From Plasmodium coatneyi (Eukaryota; Apicomplexa; Aconoidasida; Haemosporida; Plasmodiidae), in contig NC_033563.1 in the NCBI RefSeq assembly GCF_001680005.1, forward strand, positions 1,488,001 through 1,552,000: DNA of 64,000 nt, read 5' to 3'. Shown here piece by piece: positions 54,196-64,000 of the stretch. Made by a program: the position numbers and the translations under genes. Position 1 is the first letter of the stretch, and each line of letters opens with the position of its first letter. The notes below the pieces were generated by a model that ran no database searches, was not told where the DNA came from, and saw nothing but the letters and a program-made list of their open reading frames with translations.

Positions 54196-55052
54196 ATGTG
54201 TTCCAATGGAGTGTACCAATTAAAAAAAATCCTCCTCCAGTACAGTGAAACGGGCCATAGCAGCAGGAATGTTCGGTTTTTTTTAAGATTCATTTTACCA
54301 GATTATAGGGATGAAAACAAGCACTTAAATTTTGAAATACAGCATGAACAGTATGAAGAGCCAAAGGCCATATTTGAATACATAAATAATAGCAGATACG
54401 AAATATCCTTGAAAGACATAAAATCGAAACATATTGTTGATGTGATTAATTTGTATAAGGACAGTGCTGGGAATTCGGTCTATTTGAAACATGGGGGACC
54501 CAGGGTGTATTCGAACAAGAGGAGCATCCAGGTATGTGCAGTCTATACCGCGCGAAGGGGGGGGTGTTCAACGCAAACATATGAACGTGCGCGCATACGT
54601 GGTGAATATCTGTCTGTATATATATGTGTGCGTCTATTTGTGCGTGCATATCCGCGGGAAAGGCCTTTCCGTCCGTCGCCAATCGACAACTGTGCTTATA
54701 ATAATGCTTGTCCCTTTTTACTTCCTTGTCTGCGCCCTACCCGCAGGGATTATGGTGCCCCAGCATATATAGTGAACTGAATGCCATCGCTTATTTGAAA
54801 AAAAAAAAAAAAAATAACATTAAGCTGCCAAAATATACGAGGGAAAGTCTGAACTTAAATCACGACGTGATCAAGGGCAACGGAAGATGGGGCAATGAAA
54901 ATTTATTTCCAAAAGGTTTCGATCAGAGATATTTAAAGAACATTTTTTGCTACCCCTTCAAGGACAGTGCACCAAACATGGGCGAGCAAGGTGAAGGGGG
55001 ACACACAGCCGAAGCGCAAATGAATTCTTTTTACAAATTTTACAAGAATTAG
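54196..55052 (+). CDS. Mitochondrial ribosomal protein mL43-like, two exons
   Basis: Exon 1 is 54196-54531 (donor GTATGT), exon 2 is 54747-55052 (acceptor CCCGCAG); phase 0, 213 aa. The first 110 residues are the L51/S25/CI-B8 thioredoxin-like domain: YQLKKILLQYSETGHSSRNV matches the 'L..L...YC..GGSSRG.R.F' opening of mL43, and FEIQHEQYEEPKAIFEYINN plus KHIVDVINLYKDSAGNSVY match its 'Hp...a.Y.NG' and C-terminal helix. The second exon is a parasite-specific extension with a poly-Lys stretch encoded by an A run. mL43 sits in the mitochondrial large subunit; NDUFA2 has the same domain but Plasmodium lacks complex I, which makes mL43 the better call. The downstream gene is convergent, 125 bases away. 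Confidence 0.85.
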
Positions 55053-55177
55053 AATATCCCCCCATGTACGTACACGCGAATCACTTGCGCGTTTGTTGCA
55101 ACGAAAGGGCAAATGCGCCAGCCACGATTCGGGGTTATCCCCCAATTGTGACACCCTTTTTTTTTTTTTTTTTTTTT

Positions 55178-57657
55178 TTATTCTTCATCACAGTGAATTT
55201 CCTCCGTGGTGAAATTTTTTTCCTTGCTCATCCTCTCCTGCAGTAGGATATCTTCAATTGCTTTGGGAGTTATGTCCATCTGAGAGGAGAAGCAACGAAA
55301 AAAGGGGTGAAGGAGGTGGCACAATATATGAGGGGTTAAAATGGGGGTATTGCATGATGAGAAGAGGAGCAAACGGGCCACATATGCAGGTGGGTGGCCG
55401 AACGAACCTCCAAGTAGAAAGAAGCAATGGTCGAAATGAGCGCATAATTATGGCGGGTGTTGTTTTTTTTGATTGTGTGGGCAAACAGGTTGAAAAGAGT
55501 TTCGTCCCGTAGGTGCATGGCCGTGAAGTACTTTAAAATGTATACAATATCGATGAGGTTAAAGGATTCGTAATTCTTTATCACATAATTTGTTACATTA
55601 TTTACCAAGTGTTGATTATAATAATTGAGATTAATTAACCCTTTAATGAGGTGTATGACATCCTCTTTGCTCAGATGGGCAATTTTCTCAAGTATATAAA
55701 TAATTAGGTCGTCTTGAAATTTTGTTCCAGCCAAACCCTTCCAAACGAAGGAGAATATATAAAACATGTAACAGTTATTCTTCACACTGGTATTTTGCAT
55801 AAAATTATTTTTGTAACAATCGATGATGCAATGCCATAAGTCTGTCTTAACATGAGGTAACAGAGATAAGGATCTTGACAAATTGATTAATTCATAATTT
55901 TTGTACAAATTACGTTTTACATACTGAACAATTAATTCAAATATATCGTTAAGCAATTTTCTATTCACGGGCATTTCAATTTTGGCAATCCCAAAAAGGA
56001 GATTTTTTAAATCATTGTAGTGTATGTTGTGGAGAAAAAATGGCAGGTAATTATTTACTATATAAATTATATCTTGATAATATTTTTTAATATGATATTT
56101 TCTTAATTTATTTTTTTTCTGTCCTTCATTCGGATTAGCAAAAATATGTTTATCTTTTAAAATTTTTCTCGATATATCGAAGAGGTACACACTTTCTTGT
56201 GGGCTGCTGTTAATGCTATGTTCAACACTGTAGCTGTTAATAATGTGATTATATAAATTTCGATCCACATAGATATTGTGCTTCATGTAAGTTTTTTGCT
56301 TTCCGTATGAGTATATAATAGAAGGTATGACATTTTCATATTTACACAAGGTGTTCGAACTCAGTCTGAAGTTCCAATTGTCCAAATGGTCGGACATATC
56401 GCTTGATTCGTTTCCGTCATTCGATACGCTATTATTTTCGTAAAGGTCATAATTAAAATCGGTTATGTATCCGTTTTTGCTTATTTGGCTATCCTCACAG
56501 TTTATGTCGTCCGATGGGGGGGGGTCATTCAGTTGTTTGCTGCCCCCTTGGGATGATTCATTTTTCGATTGGTTGGCTGGTTTATCTTCCTCAAAGGGAT
56601 CTTTCGGGGGAAGCTTTCCTTCCTTCACGAATTTCTCGTGCATAAGCATGCGTAACCTCAAACCTAGCAAAGCAAAATATTTCTCCGCCTTAATATTAGC
56701 ATGACTGACACTCCATAGGAGCGACCCAATACACTGCTCATTCAGGACAGAATAAAAAGTCAGCGATTTGTCCAGCAGAGTTTCAAACAAATTCAAATTG
56801 ATATTCTTACTTTTACAGTGCGTATTCAATATGATACAAATGTCTAGGATGTTCAAATTATCTGAAATTGCTAAAATGCGGTTATAAATAAGTGAATAAA
56901 TCTCTTCATTGTTATAATTTAAGCATTTCAATCCTTTCAATATTAGGGAACAATCCCTTCCTGTAAATTTGTTCACCCATTTTTTTATTTCCTTTTCGAA
57001 AAAGAAAAGCATATCTTTATTCGTGTACTTTATCTTCCCCATGCTGTATACAATAAGGGCCAATTCCTTACAGTCAATATCATGCAGCCGGTTTATGGCT
57101 TGGCTCCACACACTGTCGTAGAAGTGCACATTTTGGTAACATATAAAAGCGTAGTGATGTAAAATCATGACGATCTCACTTGTCCTGAGATACCTCACAA
57201 AGGGTAGAATATCATTTGTATACTTTACTAACTGATGCTTGTCAATTCGGAAGATATTGTGGAAATCCCTGCACATGGACGACAGGTTGTTTATTTCTAC
57301 TTTTTTCAAACCTAGAACCATTTTGTAGTTTATTATGGAGCTGGAGTTGTCTTCGTTGCAGGGGGGGGTATCTGCGTGGCTGTGCATCCGTCTGCACGTG
57401 GCATTATTGCGCGTTATCGTATTGCTCCTTATCATACCGCTACTTATCACGCTGCTCTTCCTCACGTAGGAACGCTTGGCGGATGGATTTTTCGCCAAGA
57501 TGAGCTTCATCCAAATGTCCTTCATATGCCAAAACGGGGGGTTCACGTTAGAAACATCTGAACAAAATGGTCCGACGTCGGGCCATGGAAAGATGATGAG
57601 TTTACCTTCTGCTAGTAGCTTCTTTAGAGTTACACCTTCCCTTTTGCATTTGTGCAT
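55178..57657 (-). CDS. HPR-type putative mitochondrial RNA-binding protein, two exons
   Basis: Exon 1 is 55408-57657, exon 2 is 55178-55279, joined in phase 0 (donor GTTCGT, acceptor CTCTCAG), for 783 aa. Repeated helical units of about 37 residues resemble those of the 8595 gene: EIVMILHHYAFICYQ, ELALIVYSMGKIKYT, DCSLILKGLKCLNYN, DICIILNTHCKSKN, DLKNLLFGIAKIEMP, DVIHLIKGLINLNYY, DIVYILKYFTAMHLR. A Ser/Asp-rich insertion is near residues 355-415. No RAP domain is seen at the C-terminus, which ends in acidic residues. The start is uncertain: 57657 is the first ATG, but the ATG at 57525 (MKDIWMKLILAKNP) begins a better mitochondrial presequence. The family is assigned by repeat pattern; the role in mitochondrial rRNA handling is inferred. 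Confidence 0.82.
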
Positions 57658-59435
57658 ATACACGAATTTGCGTCCCCAAAGGGTTCGAAGTTAATGTAAA
57701 CGGGGGTTATACTATCCAATTGGTAAAAAAAAAAAAAAAAAAGTGTAATAACCATTAGGAGAGCCCAATATGCTGCTTGCGGCGCGCGCCTCTTCACTCG
57801 ATGTGACCACCTATTTGGGAAAAGGCCAATGTGGGAAGGCGCCCGTTTTCTACTCCTTCCAGTGTAGAGAACGTTCAAGCGAAATAAAACAAATAACTAT
57901 CCTAGTGAGAACTGGAACAAAACAATAACCGTAACGTATATGTTTTACCGGCGTGTAGGGGGATGTTTTTAGGCCACTTTTTGGAACAACAAATTGGGAA
58001 ATACGTATCTTTTATTTGAACGAAAGAAGGGGTGAACTCATTTAGCTGCTATATATGTGACGTAGGTCACCTTTTTAGGTGCGTGGAAAAATGGCGGTAT
58101 TGTTTTTCCACCCCCGTTCGACCTCTTTGGCTTGTCGTTCCTTCTGTGTAACCGAATTGTTTTGGCACCTGTTGGCAACGCTACTTTGGGTGAGAAAAAT
58201 GTTAAAAAAAAGAAAATCTGGAAAATCGAAAAAATGAGAAATGGAAAAAGGACGAGTGTAAGTGATAGTGCGATTTTTTTACAAATTTTTGTGTGGCATT
58301 TCTGCTTCTCATCTTTTCACCACTTTTCCACACTTCCCCTTATTTTCAAGCAAAGCGGAAGAACCCAGTGCTGTAGCTACAACTACTTTCACAAATAAAA
58401 TTTCCAAACCAGAACACCTTTGCATTTTCCCTAACACACATTTTTGTGTATCGCCTTCGTGAATAATTTCTCCCCTTTTTTGCAACATAATGTTATAATT
58501 AATATGTCATTTTTTTTCCACTCCCACGAGTCAATTATATTGCTTCCTTTTGCGGGTGCAATTTTTGCTTACGACAAATTACGCCGTGATTTCCTTGCTT
58601 AAGTGCATCACCGGCGTATTCACACAAGGGAGCAGTTTCGCCATATTCACCATGGACACACCGTCCACATAGCGCAAGACATACGTTCGCTGCGTCAGCC
58701 ATCTGGATTCTCAATCTGGGACGCCCAAAAAAAAATATAAAAAAAAAAAAAAAGCCACTGCCATTTTAATATCCAACACATCCAGGTGTTATTACACGTG
58801 AGCACTTTAAAAAAAAAAGTAAATTGATGAAAACAAATTTACACTGGAAAACATTCATTATTCAACTTGACGATGGCTTATTCTGTTTATTTGAAAACCT
58901 ATTTGTGCGTCGTACGTTCGGCGTTGATCTAGATTTTTTCCTTTCCATTTGGCCTCCACGTTAATGCTTCACCCACGCACATAGTGGGATCCACATATGC
59001 GGGTTTTTGTAAGCTACCTGAAGTAGAGGCAGGGAAGAATTAATTAGAAGAAGGCCATCCAAACAGTGGGAAAAAAACACGCGCATATAGCATAGCATCT
59101 AAAATGGTAAGAAACAATTACATTTGGTATATTTGAAGTGACCCAATCGGTAGTCCACATTTTAGGCGCTACGAATACGCCCAGTGGTGCACAGTCAAAA
59201 GCACAGTATGGTGACAACCGGTGTGCAGTTTGGAGGAAATGCACAATTCACCCCCTCTTTCCGTCTTTCACACATACACATATAGTTATGTGATGGCTAT
59301 GCGAAGATAAAAGTCCAACTGTAAGCAAACACACATAAGCGCGTATAAGAGTGCAAATACACTCGCGCATGCAGTGGGGGCGCAGCGCAACTGTGCAGAC
59401 ACAGAAGTTCAGACAAACCTTTGCACTACACTAAG
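57658..59435. other. Divergent intergenic region (HPR / kinesin)
   Basis: 1.8 kb between divergent starts, expected to hold both promoters. Short A runs near 57725 and 58745. No coding exon or RNA recognised. Confidence 0.55.
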
Positions 59436-62400
59436 ATGGACGATCCAGCTGCAGCACTGGCCAAAACTGCAGTTGAGAAAAATGCCCAAACCAAGTGGAC
59501 AGGAGTAAATAACTCAGAGGTGGAAGGAGACACATATAATTGCGTTGGCAATTCAGTGAGCATGAACCCAAATGGGGACATTTTACTGACACAAAATGAA
59601 CCGCAGGATGATGATTTAGAGAAGGAACAAAACCGGGGCAGCAAAACTAATAAACTAATTTTTAACAAAATAAATAATCCGAATAATTGCCATATGTTTA
59701 ATCGGGAAAACGTGGAAGAAATGAACAAGTACGAATATGCATACGAAAGGGAGGAGGATTTTTCATGCGAAGATGCTTTTGCCGATTCGGTGGAGAGCAA
59801 TAATTTGAGCTCCTACGATGAGGAGGAAAGAGAACAAATCGATCCATTGGGCGGATACGATAATGGGCACACATCTCACAACAACAGAAGTAATGAACGA
59901 CAAAACTGTCAAGTGATTGTAAGGATAAAGCCAAGAATTAGAACAAACAGATTGGACAAAGTGAGCAAACCGAACGAAAATGAAATGACCGGGAGAGGGA
60001 CAAATTATGAAGATGCGAAAAATATTAAATATAAGAAAAATTGCCTCTACGTACATAACCAGAATTTTTCCTTTGACAAAATATTTCCTGAAGAAACGAA
60101 GCAGATAGAAGTTTACTCCTACCTGTCTGATAACTTTTTAAATAATTTGTTTGAAGGTTATAACTGTACCATTTTTGCCTATGGACAGACGGGGTCAGGA
60201 AAAACCTTCACCATGGGATTTGACTATATGAACGAATTTTCCCAAAGTGTCGGTATTTTGCCTCGATTTTTAAACGATATGTTTAACATAATTGAGAGGA
60301 AAAAAAGGAAAATCGATTTTGATGTGTCTTGTACTTATATCGAAATTTACAATGAAGAAATTATCGATTTGATAGATTTTAAGGAAGAAGATTATCATGA
60401 GAAAATCAACTGTAGAAGTGGAAAAAAGAATAAGAAGAAAAAAAAAATTAATAAAAATATATCCATAAGGGAAGATATCAACAAGAAGGAAATAATCCTA
60501 ATGGGAATTAAAAATGAAAAAGTACAAAATGTTAAAGATGTGTTTGCCATCCTGCATAGGGGGAATTTATTTAGAACCACTGAGAGAACCTTCATGAATG
60601 ATAAATCGAGCAGGTCTCACGCAATCTTCACCGTTAACCTGATTCAGAGAAAGAAACGGGCGGAAGGAAATGAGAAAAATAAGGGGACCACCCTTGAGGG
60701 AAGTCCAAACTGCAGGAGCGAAAACTGCGCAGATAACGAATTGGGAGAAGAGCAAAAAAGACGCAGCTTAAACGGTAATGATGTAGAGGAAGATGCGCTC
60801 ACAAATGCTGACGAAGGGAAAAAATATCTTGATTTTCCGAACGAAAGTAATAATAACGGGAATGTACTGGAAGAAACAAACAAGGCAGATGTAATATGCT
60901 CGAAATTTCATTTTGTCGATTTGGCTGGGAGCGAAAGAGCCAAAAGAACCGAAACGAAGGGACACAGGTTTAAGGAAGGAATAAGCATCAACTACGGACT
61001 GCTATCCCTAAGCAACGTTATTTACAGCTTGTCTAGTAATAAAAAAAGTCAACACATTCCTTATAGGAATTCGAAGCTGACCAGAATACTTCAAGATTCC
61101 CTTGGAGGAAACAGTAAAACAGTTATGATTGCATGCATCAGTATTGACCCTGCAGATTTTTACGAATCCTTAAGCACCATCAAATATGCCGCAAGGACTA
61201 AGAAAATTAAAAACACCCCCGTCATCAACTACGACATTAACAGCGTAGTTATAAACGATTTGAGGAAGCAACTCTTCAACCTAAACCTAGAATTGAAAAA
61301 ATATAAAATTGAATCAAAAGATAAGTCGTCTGAGGTGGATTTTACTAGGGTTAAGGAATTAACTAGCCAAAATAAACTATTACTGAAGAAAGTGAAAGGG
61401 TTAAAAGTGAAAAGGAAGAAGTTAATCTGTTTGATATTTTACTATATGAGCTTGTTAAAGAGGCCCAACTATGCACCCACGGATGGGTCACTTCGCTCTA
61501 ACGGGGTAGCAAGTGTTAGAAGTTGTTCTGTTAGTGTGAACAATCAAAATGGGTGCATCACCCAGGGGAAAAAAACATCCACAGGGGGAGAGTTTCCCAC
61601 CACGAATGGGCAATTTGTTGAAGGGGATGCCAATTCCATCGTGCATAGTGGAGACAGAAATGGAGATAATGCTAACCACATCTCTTCCTCCTCCATTTGC
61701 AAAAAGGGGACTATCGTGCCGGACGTCATTCCCAATAGTGGTGCTCCCACCAGGACACATTTCACCTTGAGTGTGGATTCCTTTTTTCAAAAGAGCCATA
61801 ACATTGATGAAAAAAAAGCTGCAAATGTGAACAGCAAATTATCCCAACCAGCCATGTTAATCCATGGTGGCCATTGCTCAAGTGGCATGGTCACCATCAC
61901 AATGAAAGGAACCCCCATGGGGGATGCAAAATCGTTCCATTCCTGCGGATCGACCAATAATCGTAACGAGCACCTAGTCGAGAGGAACAGCAAAAAGGAA
62001 CACGACATGAACATAGTAGTAAGTAGCCATTCGTACGAAATGGATACGGGTGAAGGAACCTGCCACTGCGTTGAGAGGGCCTCCCTGCAAAAGAGGGATG
62101 ACCAGACGGTACACATGAACAGGGAAACGCATTATAAACGCAGAAATTTTCAAGAAAGTGCCATGTGTTCTGCAGAAAACGCCAATGAGGAGGACATTCT
62201 GACAAGTACCCCAAAAGATCCCTCCGGGGAACTCTCACCAAATATGATCGACCCCCCAATGAAAGATGCACCAAACGGGGACGTCCTCATTGGACAGCAC
62301 AACCTATGTGCCACGTGTCAGAAAGAAAACATGGTCGAAGACAAGGAAGATGCTTGCGACTCCGATTTCAACACGCTAGAGAAAAAATACCTGTTCCTAA

Positions 62401-64000
62401 ATTTAGAAGAAGATAAAAGGTGCGTAGAAAACATGTTCAGGCAGTTTGAGCTAAACCGATATAATGAGAAGAAGCTGAAAGACCTAAACAAAAAGTACAA
62501 TTCAATTTTTGAAAAAAATAAAGCGTACGAAAAAAAAATTGACGAACTGAAGAAAATGGTGAAGAGGATGAAAAGGTGTGCAAAACTCAGCTCGGAGAGC
62601 AGGTTCGACGGGAAGAAGAAAAAAAATAAAAAAACGCCAAAAGTTGGTAGAAGTGGAAGAAGTGGTCGACATGTAGGAGGGGGTGCAAAGACGGGGCCAG
62701 CGAAACGACAGTACCACCCAGATGGAACGAACAATCTGCTCCGCAGTCCACCGAATGGTGAAAGTTTCTATAAACCTAATCGCAACCACTTTAGCGATGT
62801 AGAATTCGAGAGAAAAATAAAAAGCAAAATGGTAAAACATTTTGCAAGAAAAAAGAACTTTACGGATACAGAGGTTAATGCGAAGGGGAGTAACTCATTT
62901 TATGCTTATGGGACAAGCGGATACCATGAACAGACACGACTAATGGATCTGCTTTACCAAAATTTGAATTATCACAAGAAGCAGATCAACCTTTTTGACA
63001 ACCCAAAGTTGAACACTTTCCTGTTGTGCGCAGGAAAAGGCAAAAAAGGAATGAACAAAAAGGTAATAAGAAGAATGCTACCTTCTGAGCATAATGACAG
63101 TGCGTCCTCAAATTTTATATACTCAAGTAACAATGTTGATATGGGTCTATTTGAGGACACTGCTGAAGGTGGTGTGTTCCCTATGGGAAGTAACGGCAGA
63201 AGGGAGGGACCAATAAATGGGGAAAAAAGAACCCCCCTAAGTGTGCCACATAAGTGGAAAAAAAAGCAAGTCAAAACGGAAGTAACGGAGGAAGGGGTGG
63301 AGATTTCACACCCGTATGGCAATTTCCCAGGAAGCGGCAAAATGGATAGCCTCCATTTTGTGAATTACGCAGGGGGAGAGATCAAACCAAAATGGCACTA
63401 CAGCGATGAGGATGACACATGCGAAAACAGCCCCTCCAGCAGTGCTAACAGTACCTACTCCAGCGATGAAGAAAGTGACCCTACAAGTGGCAATGTGTCC
63501 CCCAAGTTTCTAAAAAACAAACTAAACAAGCTGCAAAAAATTATCAAGGAAGACATATGCAAAATAAAAAGAGTGAACAGGGAAAAAGAAGAATACAACG
63601 CGAAAAATGAACTGCTCACGAACAGCATAATGAGTCTGAAAAAGAAGTTACACTATTTACAGGTCAACAGTCAGAATAACAAGAACTGCAAAAAGATAGA
63701 AAACATGAAGGGAGAAATACAAAGAATAACAAATGAAAAGCAGAAAATTCAAAAAAAATTAAACGACAATGAGCAACAAATTAAACACTTAAAGGTAGAC
63801 ATTCTTAAAATGAAAAATAATTTTTTAAAAACCAGTACTCTGTTGAAGGAAGAACAGAGAAAGCATACCAACATTATTCGCAAAAAAGAAAACATAATTA
63901 CGAAGCTGCATGAACGAGAAGAACATTACATCAATAAACTTAAAAAAAAGGAAGAAATAAGTAAACAGGCATATTCAAAATTGCTCAAAAGGAATCAAGA
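59436..64000 (+). CDS. Kinesin-4-like motor protein, N-terminal part (runs off window)
   Basis: Open from the ATG at 59436 to the window edge: at least 1521 codons, C-terminus missing. An acidic extension of about 150 residues precedes the motor (QVIVRIKPRIRT). Motor landmarks: FSFDKIFPEETKQIEVY, P-loop GQTGSGKT at 250-257, YIEIYNEEIIDL, switch I SSRSH at 391-395, switch II DLAGSE at 495-500, and QDSLGGNSKTVMIACIS. The neck reads ARTKKIKNTPVINYDINS then LRKQLFNLNLEL, the form seen in KIF4/KIF21 motors, hence kinesin-4. Charged inserts lie in the motor (about 325-345 and 405-490). A long low-complexity middle is followed by predicted coiled coil from about residue 1360 on. Kinesin-4 motors act on microtubule plus ends, chromosomes or cilia; the role here is not shown by the sequence. 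Confidence 0.92.
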   Translation, partial: MDDPAAALAKTAVEKNAQTKWTGVNNSEVEGDTYNCVGNSVSMNPNGDILLTQNEPQDDDLEKEQNRGSKTNKLIFNKINNPNNCHMFNRENVEEMNKYEYAYEREEDFSCEDAFADSVESNNLSSYDEEEREQIDPLGGYDNGHTSHNNRSNERQNCQVIVRIKPRIRTNRLDKVSKPNENEMTGRGTNYEDAKNIKYKKNCLYVHNQNFSFDKIFPEETKQIEVYSYLSDNFLNNLFEGYNCTIFAYGQTGSGKTFTMGFDYMNEFSQSVGILPRFLNDMFNIIERKKRKIDFDVSCTYIEIYNEEIIDLIDFKEEDYHEKINCRSGKKNKKKKKINKNISIREDINKKEIILMGIKNEKVQNVKDVFAILHRGNLFRTTERTFMNDKSSRSHAIFTVNLIQRKKRAEGNEKNKGTTLEGSPNCRSENCADNELGEEQKRRSLNGNDVEEDALTNADEGKKYLDFPNESNNNGNVLEETNKADVICSKFHFVDLAGSERAKRTETKGHRFKEGISINYGLLSLSNVIYSLSSNKKSQHIPYRNSKLTRILQDSLGGNSKTVMIACISIDPADFYESLSTIKYAARTKKIKNTPVINYDINSVVINDLRKQLFNLNLELKKYKIESKDKSSEVDFTRVKELTSQNKLLLKKVKGLKVKRKKLICLIFYYMSLLKRPNYAPTDGSLRSNGVASVRSCSVSVNNQNGCITQGKKTSTGGEFPTTNGQFVEGDANSIVHSGDRNGDNANHISSSSICKKGTIVPDVIPNSGAPTRTHFTLSVDSFFQKSHNIDEKKAANVNSKLSQPAMLIHGGHCSSGMVTITMKGTPMGDAKSFHSCGSTNNRNEHLVERNSKKEHDMNIVVSSHSYEMDTGEGTCHCVERASLQKRDDQTVHMNRETHYKRRNFQESAMCSAENANEEDILTSTPKDPSGELSPNMIDPPMKDAPNGDVLIGQHNLCATCQKENMVEDKEDACDSDFNTLEKKYLFLNLEEDKRCVENMFRQFELNRYNEKKLKDLNKKYNSIFEKNKAYEKKIDELKKMVKRMKRCAKLSSESRFDGKKKKNKKTPKVGRSGRSGRHVGGGAKTGPAKRQYHPDGTNNLLRSPPNGESFYKPNRNHFSDVEFERKIKSKMVKHFARKKNFTDTEVNAKGSNSFYAYGTSGYHEQTRLMDLLYQNLNYHKKQINLFDNPKLNTFLLCAGKGKKGMNKKVIRRMLPSEHNDSASSNFIYSSNNVDMGLFEDTAEGGVFPMGSNGRREGPINGEKRTPLSVPHKWKKKQVKTEVTEEGVEISHPYGNFPGSGKMDSLHFVNYAGGEIKPKWHYSDEDDTCENSPSSSANSTYSSDEESDPTSGNVSPKFLKNKLNKLQKIIKEDICKIKRVNREKEEYNAKNELLTNSIMSLKKKLHYLQVNSQNNKNCKKIENMKGEIQRITNEKQKIQKKLNDNEQQIKHLKVDILKMKNNFLKTSTLLKEEQRKHTNIIRKKENIITKLHEREEHYINKLKKKEEISKQAYSKLLKRNQ

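Noticed and set aside
1..64000. tRNA, rRNA, U-snRNA, CRISPR or transposon signatures
   Set aside because: I scanned for T-loop/anticodon patterns, conserved U2/U4/U6 words, direct-repeat arrays and transposase motifs and recognised none. A covariance-model search would be needed to exclude diverged RNAs.

Overview
This 64 kb window is nuclear DNA of a malaria parasite. The gene set (IMC sub-compartment protein ISP1, ISP-type acylation motif, heptatricopeptide organelle proteins), small AT-rich introns with GTA-type donors, long homopolymer A/T tracts and lysine/asparagine-rich insertions all point to Plasmodium. Coding regions are only moderately AT-rich and intergenic DNA is not extremely AT-rich, which fits the P. 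vivax / P. cynomolgi / P. knowlesi clade better than P. falciparum. I cannot name the species from sequence alone. From memory, homologues of RAD23, proteasome beta5, ISP1 and eIF2-beta lie near one another on P. falciparum chromosome 10, so this looks like a conserved core block. No subtelomeric gene families, tRNA, rRNA, CRISPR or transposons were seen.

Layout: 1-6.5 kb, two minus-strand genes (a Lys/Glu/Ala-rich protein cut by the window edge; RAD23) separated by 4.3 kb without a recognisable gene. 8.6-14.6 kb, three plus-strand genes (an HPR-type organelle protein, a four-TM protein, the proteasome beta5 catalytic subunit). 15-18.6 kb, minus strand (ARV1-like lipid-homeostasis protein; a four-exon BET1-like SNARE). 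20-26.2 kb, plus strand (an 831-aa protein of unknown function; four-exon ISP1). From 25 kb on the strands alternate strictly: PIH1-domain protein (-), mitochondrial uL22-like (+), SDF2-like ER protein (-, seven exons), eIF2-beta (+), ankyrin protein (-, six exons), MORN-repeat protein (+, five exons), two-TM protein (-), Sen1/Upf1-type helicase (+), PI31-like (-), mitochondrial mL43-like (+), second HPR-type protein (-), and a kinesin-4-like motor (+) running off the right edge.

Five of these genes (BET1-like SNARE, ISP1, PIH1, SDF2-like, ankyrin) are split into short exons. I rebuilt them by matching splice phases to family alignments; every junction was checked for reading phase. The eIF2-beta gene is interrupted by a one-base excess in a 25-A run.

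Functional themes: protein turnover (RAD23, beta5, PI31), organelle translation (uL22m, mL43, two HPR proteins), secretory pathway (ARV1, BET1, SDF2-like, possible PKR1-like), cytoskeleton and axoneme (PIH1, MORN, kinesin-4, ISP1), and RNA/translation (Sen1-like helicase, eIF2-beta). These are neighbours in a gene-dense core region, not an operon. I found no clearly new biological system. The most interesting items are the ER-retained SDF2-like protein, the PIH1 protein, the exon modularity of the MORN gene, the split ARV1 and the unexplained long gaps.
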